A DNA stretch of 64,000 nucleotides, from positions 17,033-81,032 of the forward strand of contig CAZXCK010000004.1 of the NCBI GenBank assembly GCA_964639225.1. The letters are read 5' to 3'. Positions within the stretch are counted from its first letter, which is position 1; each line of letters starts with the position of its first letter. This DNA comes from CAZXCK01 sp964639225. GTDB taxonomy: Bacteria; Chloroflexota; Anaerolineae; Aggregatilineales; Phototrophicaceae. A program made the position numbers and the translations under genes. Below are positions 1 through 8,209 of the stretch, piece by piece. The notes below the pieces were generated by a model. It did not search any database. It saw nothing but the letters and a program-made list of their open reading frames with translations, and was not told where the DNA came from.

Positions 1-1
1 G

Positions 2-283
2 GTGGGCGTCAAGGACGCCTACCTGCTGCAGCAGGAACTCTATCCGGTGTTCAACCTGGATGATCTGGTCAACTATCCGGCTTTTCACATGGCGGTGAAG
101 ATGCCCCTGGCGAGTTCGACCGGGCGACCGTTCATGGTCAAGACCCGTCCTTCCAGCCTGGGCGCGGACTTCGAACTGGCCGAAGCCGTGCGTGAGTACT
201 CGCTGCTGCATCACGGGCGCGATACCGCCCTCATCGACGCCGAAATCCGGCGCCGCTTCCAGCAGCCGCCGGAACCGCGCTAA
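2..283 (+). CDS. C-terminal fragment of a possible type IV secretion/DUF87-like ATPase (5' truncated)
   Basis: The gene runs in from the left edge; only its last 93 codons are present and the apparent GTG start is at the window boundary, so the true start lies outside. The visible part is soluble, ends in a charged helix (DAEIRRRFQQPP) and contains a strand-like stretch around PFMVKTRP. The pattern of 'LVNYP..H..VKM.....PF.VKTRP' followed by a helix ending in 'EIRRRF' recalls the C-terminal tail of TraC/DUF87-type conjugation ATPases common in Chloroflexota. No Walker motif lies inside the window, so this is only a resemblance. A hairpin follows the stop codon. The coding call is solid; the family call is weak. 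Confidence 0.45.
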   Translation: MGVKDAYLLQQELYPVFNLDDLVNYPAFHMAVKMPLASSTGRPFMVKTRPSSLGADFELAEAVREYSLLHHGRDTALIDAEIRRRFQQPPEPR

Positions 284-296
284 ACCGCACCACCCG

Positions 297-331
297 CAGC
301 CCTGGCAAGCCTTGTTCGCTTGTCGGGGCTG
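297..331 (+). terminator. Stem-loop after the truncated ATPase-like gene
   Basis: A 13-bp stem (297-309 with 319-331, two G-U pairs) encloses a 9-nt loop, 13 bases after the stop codon. No T-run follows, so it may be a weak or Rho-assisted terminator or an mRNA 3' end. Confidence 0.4.
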
Positions 332-408
332 GTTGACGCCTATGCCGTAATTCCTTAAGATCAGGATATAGACAGCGTTTGTTAGTTGGGTATGGATGCG
401 ACAGAACG

Positions 409-969
409 ATGCAGGAAGAAGCGCACGACTATATTTTTCTGGACGGTACCGAAGAACGCGAGCTGCTGATCGACCGTATCGGTCAGGCGCGACAAGGGGT
501 ACGCCTGGTGATCGACAGCGTGCCCGAAGACCTGTGGTATACACCGCGCTATCATGGCTGGACGCCAGCGGCCATGCTGGGCCACCTCAATCTGAGCGAC
601 AACCTATCGCTGCTGCTGCTGCGCTCGGCGCTGCTGGGACTGCGTCTTAAGCTGTCGGCGCGCCAGCTAGACCACCTGAACAACATCTCGGCACGCCTCT
701 TTCAGAAGCGGTTGGTTGCCGCCTCACTGCGCAGTATGGAGCGCAATCAGCAGCGCCTGGCCGATTTTGTGCTGCATCTGCCTATCAACAAGTTCTCACT
801 TCAGGTTTATAATCCGGGTACGCAGACCTTCACAACAGTCGAGCGTGGCCTGCAGGAGTTTTTTCTGTTTCACTGGGAGGATCATCTCAAGACAATGCGC
901 CAGGTCGAAGGGATTCAACCACCGGCAGAGCCGGGAGCCGCGCCACCTTCGCGTTCGGATAATATGTGA
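409..969 (+). CDS. DinB-like four-helix protein
   Basis: A protein of 186 residues from the ATG at 409; an upstream TTG at 379 would add 10 residues but has no better ribosome binding site. It is helical with no signal peptide. It carries the hallmarks of the DinB/YfiT-like superfamily: GWTPAAMLGHLN near the middle of the first half (His after helix 2) and FHWEDHLKTM near the C-terminus, where metal-binding His residues usually sit. Members include metal-dependent thiol transferases and many proteins of unknown role, so no reaction can be assigned. The stop codon overlaps the start of dtd by one base (TGATG), indicating an operon with translational coupling. Confidence 0.7.
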   Translation: MQEEAHDYIFLDGTEERELLIDRIGQARQGVRLVIDSVPEDLWYTPRYHGWTPAAMLGHLNLSDNLSLLLLRSALLGLRLKLSARQLDHLNNISARLFQKRLVAASLRSMERNQQRLADFVLHLPINKFSLQVYNPGTQTFTTVERGLQEFFLFHWEDHLKTMRQVEGIQPPAEPGAAPPSRSDNM

Positions 970-1424
970 TGCGGGTGGTTTTACAGCGTGTTTCTGAAGG
1001 CAGTGTCACCGTGGACGGGGAGATCACCGGCGCGGTAGACAGCGGATTTGTGGCGCTGGTGGGCGTCACCCATGACGATACACCGGCCCAGGCCGAAATG
1101 CTGGCCAGAAAGACGGCACACCTGCGCGTGTTCCCGGATGAAAACGGCAAGCTTAACCTGTCCGCATTAGACTGTGGCGCGGGCGTATTGGTTGTGTCGC
1201 AGTTTACGCTGTACGCCGACACCCGCAAGGGACGACGCCCTAGCTTCATCGACGCGGCCCCGCCCGACGTGGCCTCGCCGCTGGTCGATCATTACGCCGA
1301 GACGCTGCGCCGCGAAGGGGTGAAGCGTGTCGAAAGTGGCGTGTTCGGTGCCATGATGCAGGTCAGTATTTGCAATGACGGTCCGGTGACGATCATCCTC
1401 GACACACGCGACCTGATGACCTGA
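969..1424 (+). CDS. dtd: D-aminoacyl-tRNA deacylase
   Basis: A protein of 151 residues. It is the editing enzyme that hydrolyses D-amino acids (and glycine mischarged on tRNA-Ala) from tRNA in the cytoplasm. It opens with MRVVLQRV and carries the two signatures of the family: SQFTLYADTRKG (canonical SQFTLYGDxxKG) and the C-terminal NDGPVTIILDT (canonical NxGPVT), which form the active site across the dimer. The length matches the family. I chose the ATG at 969 over the GTG at 966, because it gives the usual M-R-V-V N-terminus. It overlaps the stop of the DinB-like gene by one base and precedes cdsA by 42 bases. Confidence 0.95.
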   Translation: MRVVLQRVSEGSVTVDGEITGAVDSGFVALVGVTHDDTPAQAEMLARKTAHLRVFPDENGKLNLSALDCGAGVLVVSQFTLYADTRKGRRPSFIDAAPPDVASPLVDHYAETLRREGVKRVESGVFGAMMQVSICNDGPVTIILDTRDLMT

Positions 1425-1466
1425 GGGTCACCTTTAGTTTATCAGGCTATGGAATAGATATTACGC

Positions 1467-2378
1467 ATGACGCTACCAACCCGGGAGTCAGTCGCCACAC
1501 CACCGCCAACGCGCGAAACCGACAGCGAGACGCCCACTTCTAACAGGAACTCTTTTATCACACGCGAATTTTTGCTGCGTTCTCTGACGGCGATTGTGCT
1601 GCTGCCGGTGGTCTTGCTGGCCATGCTCTCTGGTGGTAACGTGTGGGCGCTGCTGGTAATGGTGCTGGTGGTCATCGGCACGCTGGAATTTCACAATATG
1701 GCACACGGCACATTGTACGCTGGCGGCGCATGGATTGGTGTCCCGGCGGCGATGGCCGTTGTGCTGGCATTTACCCTCGATGTCAGAGAGAGCAGCCTGC
1801 TGGTGATCGGGTTATTAGCCGTGACTGCCCTCGTCGCTGGCCTGGGGCAGCACAAAGGCCGCTTGAGAAACACGCTGAAATTCACCGCCATGACGCTGAC
1901 CGGGCTGCTCTACATAGCGGTACCCGGCAGCTTCCTGATCGCCGTGCGTGGCCTGTCGGAAGGGCTGCTGTGGCTGGTGGTCATCGTCTCGATGACATGG
2001 GGCACAGATACTTTCGCCTACCTCGGCGGTCGTCGCTGGGGCCGCCATAAGCTGGCACCTCGTCTGTCGCCGAACAAGACAGTCGAAGGTGCCGTGATCG
2101 GCGCGCTGGGCGGTTTTCTGCCGGCGCTGGTGTTTCTACATGTCACCGACCATCTGAGTGCCGCCACGCTGCTGATGATCGCCCTGGGACCGTTTATCGC
2201 CATCCTCGGTGATCTGCTGGAATCGGCGCTGAAACGCACCTTCGCTATCAAGGACTCGCATCTGCCGGGGCTGAACATTATACCGGGGCATGGTGGCATA
2301 CTGGACCGTGTCGATGCGCTCCTGCTGGTTTCGGCCTATGTTTATGGGTTCATCAACATCGTCGGGCTGACTGGATGA
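1467..2378 (+). CDS. cdsA: Phosphatidate cytidylyltransferase (CDP-diacylglycerol synthase)
   Basis: An integral membrane enzyme of 303 residues converting phosphatidic acid and CTP to CDP-diacylglycerol, the branch point of bacterial phospholipid synthesis. A hydrophilic Thr/Pro-rich N-terminus of about 34 residues is followed by roughly eight membrane segments. DTFAY (181-185), SPNKTVEG (201-208) and the family signature from SALKRTFAIKD through PGHGGILDRVD (253-283) are intact, including the Asp and Lys residues that hold CTP and metal. It probably belongs to the same transcript as the two preceding genes. Its usual partners (uppS, frr, dxr) are not next to it. Confidence 0.95.
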   Translation: MTLPTRESVATPPPTRETDSETPTSNRNSFITREFLLRSLTAIVLLPVVLLAMLSGGNVWALLVMVLVVIGTLEFHNMAHGTLYAGGAWIGVPAAMAVVLAFTLDVRESSLLVIGLLAVTALVAGLGQHKGRLRNTLKFTAMTLTGLLYIAVPGSFLIAVRGLSEGLLWLVVIVSMTWGTDTFAYLGGRRWGRHKLAPRLSPNKTVEGAVIGALGGFLPALVFLHVTDHLSAATLLMIALGPFIAILGDLLESALKRTFAIKDSHLPGLNIIPGHGGILDRVDALLLVSAYVYGFINIVGLTG

Positions 2379-2540
2379 ATCTCCAAACTGGACGCAACCT
2401 GTTGCCTGCTCCATTGGATTCAACCCACGCAAATCCAGATCGTAGACTGACCCATGAATTAACGTTAACTTTTCAGTTGTTAAGGTTTTGTATAGAATAG
2501 GAACTAGGGGTATTGAGTCTTAACCTGTGGAGAGGCGCAC

Positions 2541-2900
2541 GTGGTTACCAAAGAAAAACAGGCTAACAACGAGGAGTTGCTACAGCTCGCCATCCGCGCG
2601 GCCAAAAGCGGCCAGCACGACGGAGCACGTATGATGCTGCGCCAGGTCTATGCCCAGGATCGCCGCAACGAGACCGCCATGCTGTGGTTAGCCAAAACTG
2701 CAAAATCACAAAATGAGCGTGTCGAATGGCTGAACCGCGTCCTGGCTCAGAACCCAGACAACGAGATCGCCCAGAAAGCCCTCAAGCGTATGAAGTACAA
2801 ACACGAAGCCCGCGAAAACCAGATGCTGCTGGTTTACGGCACAATTGGCGTTGCGATGGTACTCATTACATTGATTATCATCGTACTGGTTGTACTCTGA
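2541..2900 (+). CDS. Small helical-repeat protein with C-terminal membrane anchor (paralogue 1)
   Basis: A protein of 119 residues from a GTG start behind GGAGAGG at 2529. Residues 7-85 form TPR-like helical hairpins with the module 'WLAKTAK....R.EWLNRVLAQNPDNE.A...L'. Residues 95-119 are a single hydrophobic segment ending at the C-terminus, so the repeats should face the cytoplasm. It is the first of four neighbouring genes with the same N-terminal module (3056, 4558, 6086), differing in what follows the membrane segment. Probably a protein-protein interaction scaffold; no catalytic motif is visible. A good hairpin terminator follows it. Confidence 0.75.
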   Translation: MVTKEKQANNEELLQLAIRAAKSGQHDGARMMLRQVYAQDRRNETAMLWLAKTAKSQNERVEWLNRVLAQNPDNEIAQKALKRMKYKHEARENQMLLVYGTIGVAMVLITLIIIVLVVL

Positions 2901-2957
2901 CCAGCGGGCCACCAGACGGCGATTGGATTCTTAGCCAGCGACAATCATTGTTATAGT

Positions 2958-2990
2958 AGCAGGGGTGAGCATGCTTGCCCCTGTTTGCTT
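2958..2990 (+). terminator. Intrinsic terminator after paralogue 1
   Basis: A 10-bp hairpin (2960-2969 with 2974-2983, CATG loop, six G-C pairs in its arms) is followed by the T-rich stretch TTTGCTTT. It separates the small repeat gene from the next gene and argues that the latter starts downstream, at 3056. Confidence 0.6.
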
Positions 2991-3055
2991 TATCGTTGAT
3001 AATCGAAGAAACAGACCTGGCCATTTACGCCCCTTCACGCAGAAGGAGGTTTTCA

Positions 3056-4561
3056 GTGTCACAGAACGATGAACAACGGCGCACCCTGCGCGCCGGCATC
3101 GAAGCCGTGCGCAGTGGCGATCGCAGCGGCGGGCGCCGTCTGCTGGAATCGGTCGTGCGGGCAGAACCCGATAACGAGGTCGCCTGGATATGGCTGGCCT
3201 CGTGCATGACGACCGTCGCCGACCGCCGCGCCTGTCTGCAGCGCGTATTGCAGATCAACCCCAACAACGAGCGTGCCCGTGAGGCTATGAAAAAGCTGGG
3301 CGGCACCCTTCCCGCCGTCAGCCAGCAACCACCCGCGCCGGCAGCCCAGCCAGGCCGCAGCGGCTTCGACGTGCTCAATCTGCTGCTGATTATCGTGGGC
3401 GCGCTGGCCGTGTTTGCCCTGCTGCTCTTATTTTCACAGTTCGACACGCTGTTCGGCGGCCCCACCCCCACACCCACCATTCCGGCGGCGGTGATTCGCG
3501 GCACCAACACACCGGTTCCGCCCAGCGCCACACCGCGCACGCCGATTCCGTTTACCGGTGGCAGCGGCGCGCCGACCCTGCCACCCACCTTCACGCCAAC
3601 TCACACCCCCACCCCGACCGGGACCCCCACGCCCAGCGCCACGCCCATCCCATTGACCGACTTCGAAATGCTGCTCGTGCGCCTCGACGAAGGCCAGACC
3701 CATCCCGACCTGTATCGTCTGGACGGCGACGGCGGCGGCGAGATGCTGCTGGGGGACAATTTCCGCGATGTGGCTTTCGACCCGTCCGGTCGGCGTATCG
3801 CCTTTGTGCGTGATGTAAGCTATGACGCCAACGAGGAAAATGACGACACGGGAATCAGCCTGCCGGAGCTTTTCATCGCCGACCTTGACAACCTGGAGCG
3901 CGCGCGCTCCATCACCGAGATGCGCACCCGTATCGTGAGCAGCCCTGTCTGGTCGCCCGATGGCGAGATGCTGGCCTTTGTCAGCGACGCGCGCGGCAGC
4001 GAGGATGTGTGGATTGTCAACGCCAGCGGCCAGAATCTGCGCAACCTGACGGCCAGCGAGTTCACCGACCGCGACCCGGCCTGGTCACCCATTCCGGGCA
4101 GCCGCGAGATCGTGTTCGCCTCGGATATGAACAGCTTAGGCTCGACTGAACTGTATCGTATGGAGATTCCGGAACCAGGCGAAACACCGGACTATATCCG
4201 CCTGACCAATGACAACAACAGCAGTTACGCCCCGGCTTTCTCGTTCGATGGCCGCCGGATTACGTTTGTCAGCGACCGCAGTGGCGGCGATTCTGACGTT
4301 TACGTGATGAACGCCGACGGCACCGGCCAGACAATCGTCACCATCGACGACGGCGGCGCTGAGGATCGCAGCCCATCGTTCACACCCGATGGACGTTATG
4401 TTGTCTTTATTTCCAATCGACAGGATGACCGCTTCCAGACTTATCTGGCAGCGCCCGACGGCAGCGTATTGATTCGCGTGACAAACCATGACCACGACGA
4501 TCTGAGCGCACGCTACCGGCCAGAGGCGCTGCTGCGCCTGCAACAGGAGATCGGCCCATGA
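3056..4561 (+). CDS. Membrane-anchored TPR-like plus TolB-type beta-propeller protein (paralogue 2)
   Basis: A protein of 501 residues. The GTG at 3056 sits 6 bases after a perfect AAGGAGG (3043-3049), so it is preferred over upstream in-frame starts that fall in the hairpin. Residues 1-82 repeat the helical module of the neighbouring genes (EVAWIWLAS...RRACLQRVLQINPNNERA). Residues 105-127 span the membrane; 135-200 form a Thr/Pro-rich linker (TPTPT, LPPTFTP). The rest is an exported TolB/WD40-like propeller with repeated 'SPDGE/PDGR..FVS' and 'D.(D/E)(V/L)(Y/W)(V/I).(N/D)' blades. Such proteins are typical of Chloroflexota and are presumed ligand- or wall-binding sensors. It overlaps the next gene by ATGA. 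Confidence 0.8.
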   Translation: MSQNDEQRRTLRAGIEAVRSGDRSGGRRLLESVVRAEPDNEVAWIWLASCMTTVADRRACLQRVLQINPNNERAREAMKKLGGTLPAVSQQPPAPAAQPGRSGFDVLNLLLIIVGALAVFALLLLFSQFDTLFGGPTPTPTIPAAVIRGTNTPVPPSATPRTPIPFTGGSGAPTLPPTFTPTHTPTPTGTPTPSATPIPLTDFEMLLVRLDEGQTHPDLYRLDGDGGGEMLLGDNFRDVAFDPSGRRIAFVRDVSYDANEENDDTGISLPELFIADLDNLERARSITEMRTRIVSSPVWSPDGEMLAFVSDARGSEDVWIVNASGQNLRNLTASEFTDRDPAWSPIPGSREIVFASDMNSLGSTELYRMEIPEPGETPDYIRLTNDNNSSYAPAFSFDGRRITFVSDRSGGDSDVYVMNADGTGQTIVTIDDGGAEDRSPSFTPDGRYVVFISNRQDDRFQTYLAAPDGSVLIRVTNHDHDDLSARYRPEALLRLQQEIGP

Positions 4562-6057
4562 ATTCGCTGCATCAGGAGTTACTGCGCCAGGCCGTCGAGG
4601 CCGCCCGCGCCGGAGAGCGTGAGGCTGCGCTGTCTTTCGTCAAGGAAATTCTGGAAGAGGACGAGGAAAACGTCCGTGCCTGGCTGCTGCTGGCTCGCCT
4701 GACCGACAACGACGACGAACGTCGCATCGCGCTCAAAACTGTGCTGGCACTGGACCCGGAAAACAGCAAAGCCCGTGAACTGCTCGACAAGCTTGAAGGG
4801 GCGTTCAAACAAAGCCGCGACCAGGAAGAAGTCATCCCCGGCGTGACCCGGCGCCAGATTCGACTGGCGGCCATCGCTGTCGGCGGTGTGATGCTGATGG
4901 TCATCCTGATTATGACCGGGGTTATCGTCGCCAACAACCGCGAGGAAAGCCAGCGCGAGCGCGAGCGCCAGAACGCCGCCGCCACCGCCCAGCAGATCAT
5001 TGCCGTGCAAACGCAGTCCGTACTCGATGTCACCGAGACGGCCTTCCTGGCCACACAAACACAGGTCGCCATCGCCTCGCCGACCCTCACGCCACTGCCG
5101 GAACGCGGCCTGGCGACACTGCCACCCACTTTCACGCCAGTACCGACCGAGTTCGTCATCGGGCCGACGGCGCTGCCAGCCCCTGAGGGCATCAATGGCA
5201 GGTTGTTCGGCTGGAGCGGACGCGACCTGGAGAACCTGACCTATCTGCCCATCGTCGAATTCCCGCTGGACGGCGGCGAACCGCGTCGCATCGGCGCTGA
5301 AATCGGGCGACATCCCAGCGTGGCCGCCGGCGGCGAGTTGATCGCCTTCACGCGACTCGTCCGCCTGACAGGCCTGCTTGAAGTCAGCCTGATGGACGCT
5401 GAAGGCGAATTGCTGTTCTCCAACCTGGATGACGCGCCGTCCATTGTCCCGTATAACGACTCGTTTATGCCGTCGCTATCGGCAGATGGCACGCGGGTGG
5501 TGTTTATCGGCCAATCGACGGAGACGCGCACTGACGAGGTGTACATGGTCGATCTGAACGAAGACGCCGAGCCGTTCGCCGTGCGCATCACCAGCGATAC
5601 GGCTAACTACCGCTATCCGTCGTTGTCACCGGACGGCAGCCGGATCGTGGCTGTGCGCGACGATGTCGAGTCTGATAACCCCGGCCCGGACCTGGTAGTT
5701 ATCGACATCGACAGCCGTACATCCACATCGCTGACCACCGACCGCCAGGTCATCGCCGAAGCGATGCCGCGCTGGAACCCGGCAGGCACCATCATCGCTT
5801 ATGCCGGCAGCACAGACGGCGGCCAGACCCACGACATTTACCTCACCGCCAGCGACAACCGCGACGCCGGCTTCAGGATCGTCGAAAGCAATGGCGATGA
5901 CATCTACCCGGTCTTCAGCCCGGATGGTAATTTTCTGGCATTTGCCAGCAACCGCGTGGGGAGTTATGATATATTTGTATACGATCTTAACAGCCAACAA
6001 TTGTATCAACTGACACAACGTATCGAGATGAATTATCCGGGGAGCTGGATCGACTGA
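4558..6057 (+). CDS. Membrane-anchored TPR-like plus TolB-type beta-propeller protein (paralogue 3)
   Basis: A protein of 499 residues with the same architecture as its upstream neighbour, whose stop it overlaps (ATGA). Residues 1-80 are helical repeats (VRAWLLLARLTDNDDERR...VLALDPENSKA). A membrane segment lies at 101-125, followed by an Arg/Glu/Gln-rich and then Thr/Pro linker with the same ATLPPTFTP peptide as paralogue 2. The C-terminal propeller has blades marked by FSPDGNFLAFASNR and LSPDGSRIVAVRDD. The repeats face the cytoplasm and the propeller the outside, an arrangement suited to transmembrane assembly or sensing; function is unknown. The two propellers are only moderately similar, so the duplication is old. 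Confidence 0.8.
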   Translation: MNSLHQELLRQAVEAARAGEREAALSFVKEILEEDEENVRAWLLLARLTDNDDERRIALKTVLALDPENSKARELLDKLEGAFKQSRDQEEVIPGVTRRQIRLAAIAVGGVMLMVILIMTGVIVANNREESQRERERQNAAATAQQIIAVQTQSVLDVTETAFLATQTQVAIASPTLTPLPERGLATLPPTFTPVPTEFVIGPTALPAPEGINGRLFGWSGRDLENLTYLPIVEFPLDGGEPRRIGAEIGRHPSVAAGGELIAFTRLVRLTGLLEVSLMDAEGELLFSNLDDAPSIVPYNDSFMPSLSADGTRVVFIGQSTETRTDEVYMVDLNEDAEPFAVRITSDTANYRYPSLSPDGSRIVAVRDDVESDNPGPDLVVIDIDSRTSTSLTTDRQVIAEAMPRWNPAGTIIAYAGSTDGGQTHDIYLTASDNRDAGFRIVESNGDDIYPVFSPDGNFLAFASNRVGSYDIFVYDLNSQQLYQLTQRIEMNYPGSWID

Positions 6058-6085
6058 GCAACCTGGAAAATCCCACGAGGGTCGG

Positions 6086-6529
6086 ATGGTTCACGACCGG
6101 CTTGAAGATGTTGACAGAATCCAGGCAGCCGAACTACTGCGGGCCGGTCGTACCGCGCTGGCCAGCGGTCAGCACAAACGCGCTCACGACCTGTGGCGGC
6201 AGGCTGCCGCGCTCCATCCGCAAAACGAGGCGGTCTGGTTATCGTTGTTACAGGTCGTCAAAAACAAGGATGACCGGCGTGTTTGCCTGGAGAACATCAT
6301 CACCATCAACCCGCGTAACGAACAGGCGATGCGCCAGCTCCGCGCCCTGGCGCTGTTCGATAACAACAGCAGCCATGACAACCCCATCGACTCACCTGCC
6401 GAGGACCAGCCCCCGCATCCACTGCTGCGTTTAGCGCTGCTGACACTGCGCGTACTCGTGACCGTAGCCATCCTGCTGCTGCTGGCCGTTCTGGCGATGG
6501 CGGCAGGCGTGCTGTTAAGCTCGATCTGA
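6086..6529 (+). CDS. Helical-repeat protein with C-terminal membrane anchor (paralogue 4)
   Basis: A protein of 147 residues. Residues 12-90 carry the same module as the three preceding genes (AVWLSLLQVVKNKDDRRVCLENIITINPRNEQA). A short acidic linker leads to a 30-residue hydrophobic segment (114-145) at the C-terminus. Like the gene at 2541 it lacks the exported propeller, so the cluster reads short-long-long-short. It starts 28 bases after the stop of paralogue 3 and is probably cotranscribed. Its last 15 bases overlap the convergent chemoreceptor-like gene. No enzymatic motif is seen. Confidence 0.75.
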   Translation: MVHDRLEDVDRIQAAELLRAGRTALASGQHKRAHDLWRQAAALHPQNEAVWLSLLQVVKNKDDRRVCLENIITINPRNEQAMRQLRALALFDNNSSHDNPIDSPAEDQPPHPLLRLALLTLRVLVTVAILLLLAVLAMAAGVLLSSI

Positions 6530-8005
6530 AGCCAGCTCCGCGCTGGCCTGGGATGCCGGTTCGATGGGAAGACTTGCAGCGGACTCATCGTACAGCGCTT
6601 CCAACTGCCCGGTCAACCGGGACAGATTGCTGTTCAGCCGGTTGAGGGCGACCACCGCTTCCACACGATCCTCGGTGATGCGCTCCACACGCGCCAGGCT
6701 GATGCCCACTTCCTCCAGCCCACTCACCTGCTCGTCGATGATGGCCCGTACCGCATTGACCGCCTGATCGGTGGTCTGCACGTATGTGGAAATCTGGCGG
6801 ATGGCCTCGTCAGCCTGATGGGTAAGTCCGGTCCCGGACTCGACTCCCTGTATGCCAATCTCGGTGGCGGCGATGGTCTCGCGGACCGCCGTCTGAATCT
6901 CGGCCAGGATAGCGCGAACCTGCTGCGCAGCCGCGTTTGACTGCTGCGACAACGAGCGCACCTCATCAGCAACAACAGCGAAACCCCGCCCCTGGCTGCC
7001 AGCCCGCGCTGCTTCGATGCTGGCGTTGAGCGCCAGCAGGTTGGACTGCGTAGCAATCTCGGTGACGGAAGTGATAATCTCGTCGATACGACGTGTGAGT
7101 TGTGTCAGTTGGACAATAGTCGAGCCAATAGCGTCCACCTGCGTTTTGATAATCCCCATGCCCTGAATCGACTGTTCGATAGCGACCTGACTGTTCGCCG
7201 ACTCGTGCAGAGTCTCGCGAGCTGCCAGGGTGATAACCTCAGACTGCTCCGCTAGTTTCTCTGCTAGTTTGAGAAATTCATCGACACGCTCCCCGGCCAG
7301 CCGGATAAGCTGCATCTGTTCGTTACTGTCACTATCCTGCTGCTCGGCGAGCGTGGTCAGCATGCGTTGTGCACGCCCCAGCCCGTCGACAACCGCCACC
7401 CCCTGATCAGAACGATCAGGCGCAGCACGAGTCAGCGCGACCGGCCCCGGCACCCTGTTCGGCGGCTCGACCTGACGTGTGAGTAACAACGCCACCTGCC
7501 CCGCGATAAGCACACCGATCCCCAGCAGCACCGGTTCGATATTAGCGGCCAGGTCCGGGGTGCGCAGGCCGCCGATAATAACGGCGACCGTCGTCACCAT
7601 CGCGTAGATCAGGGCGGCGTCGGGTGTGGCGGCGCGCTCGCGCAGGCTGTACGCCGATGGCAGCAGCACCAGCCCGATGAGCGCCAGCCACCAGGTCCAC
7701 AAACCGTCAGCCGGCAGGCTGATGAGACCAGACGCAGCCGCAGCCCCCAGCGCAGGATAGCCGAGACGCTGCCCCAGCGATGGGCTGCGCCAGTTGAGCA
7801 GCGCACACAGGGCACCGGCCATTATATAGGCCAACAACAGCGAGACTTCCGCGCCGCCGCCCCCGGCGATAAACCCCGGCAGCAGAACCAGCGCCGTCCC
7901 CCAGGCGATCCAGGCCGAGACACCGGGTGAATTACGGTCAGAGGTGCCGGTGGGACGATTAACCATCATCTGTTGGATTCGCTGCATCATAATCTGGACT
8001 CGCAT
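6515..8005 (-). CDS. Methyl-accepting chemotaxis-type transducer with multi-span membrane sensor
   Basis: A protein of 496 residues. The N-terminal 175 residues hold about six membrane segments and no sizeable extracytoplasmic ligand domain. The rest is a long coiled coil with the highly conserved hairpin tip of MCP signalling domains (TQSNLLALNASIEAARAG, then GFAVVADEVRSLSQQS), which normally docks CheA/CheW. No HAMP domain is obvious and no che gene lies nearby, so it may feed a distant Che array or another output. Several ATG codons near the N-terminus make the exact start uncertain. A plausible promoter lies 43 bases upstream. The 3' end overlaps the convergent gene by 15 bases. Confidence 0.88.
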   Translation of the reverse strand: MRVQIMMQRIQQMMVNRPTGTSDRNSPGVSAWIAWGTALVLLPGFIAGGGGAEVSLLLAYIMAGALCALLNWRSPSLGQRLGYPALGAAAASGLISLPADGLWTWWLALIGLVLLPSAYSLRERAATPDAALIYAMVTTVAVIIGGLRTPDLAANIEPVLLGIGVLIAGQVALLLTRQVEPPNRVPGPVALTRAAPDRSDQGVAVVDGLGRAQRMLTTLAEQQDSDSNEQMQLIRLAGERVDEFLKLAEKLAEQSEVITLAARETLHESANSQVAIEQSIQGMGIIKTQVDAIGSTIVQLTQLTRRIDEIITSVTEIATQSNLLALNASIEAARAGSQGRGFAVVADEVRSLSQQSNAAAQQVRAILAEIQTAVRETIAATEIGIQGVESGTGLTHQADEAIRQISTYVQTTDQAVNAVRAIIDEQVSGLEEVGISLARVERITEDRVEAVVALNRLNSNLSRLTGQLEALYDESAASLPIEPASQASAELASDRA

Positions 8006-8047
8006 ATTTGGCCGTCAGACATGGCCATCGTGAATGGCTCTAGTACG

Positions 8048-8074
8048 ATCATAGTATGGTACCTGCTAAATCAA
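8048..8074 (-). promoter_or_regulatory. Putative sigma70-type promoter for the MCP-like gene
   Basis: Reading on the minus strand, TTGATT (8069-8074) and TATGAT (8048-8053) are separated by 15 bases, slightly short. It lies 43 bases upstream of the start codon. Confidence 0.45.
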
Positions 8075-8209
8075 CGTTGAGAATCGTCGCTGGCCACGAA
8101 TCCTTTACCACAGCCAGATAGGGTTTTGGCTATATACTGTATAGATAACAGTCAGGAATGGCCTGAAACAGGCTGTAGGCTAAACGTTATGTTATGGGAG
8201 AAACACACG

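Noticed and set aside
2952..2957. TATAGT as a promoter for the gene at 3056
   Set aside because: It sits directly at the terminator hairpin, and no good -35 element accompanies it.
3460..3660. Thr/Pro-coding ACC-CCC-ACG repeats as a DNA repeat or CRISPR-like array
   Set aside because: They encode a low-complexity linker in frame; no regular repeat-spacer pattern.
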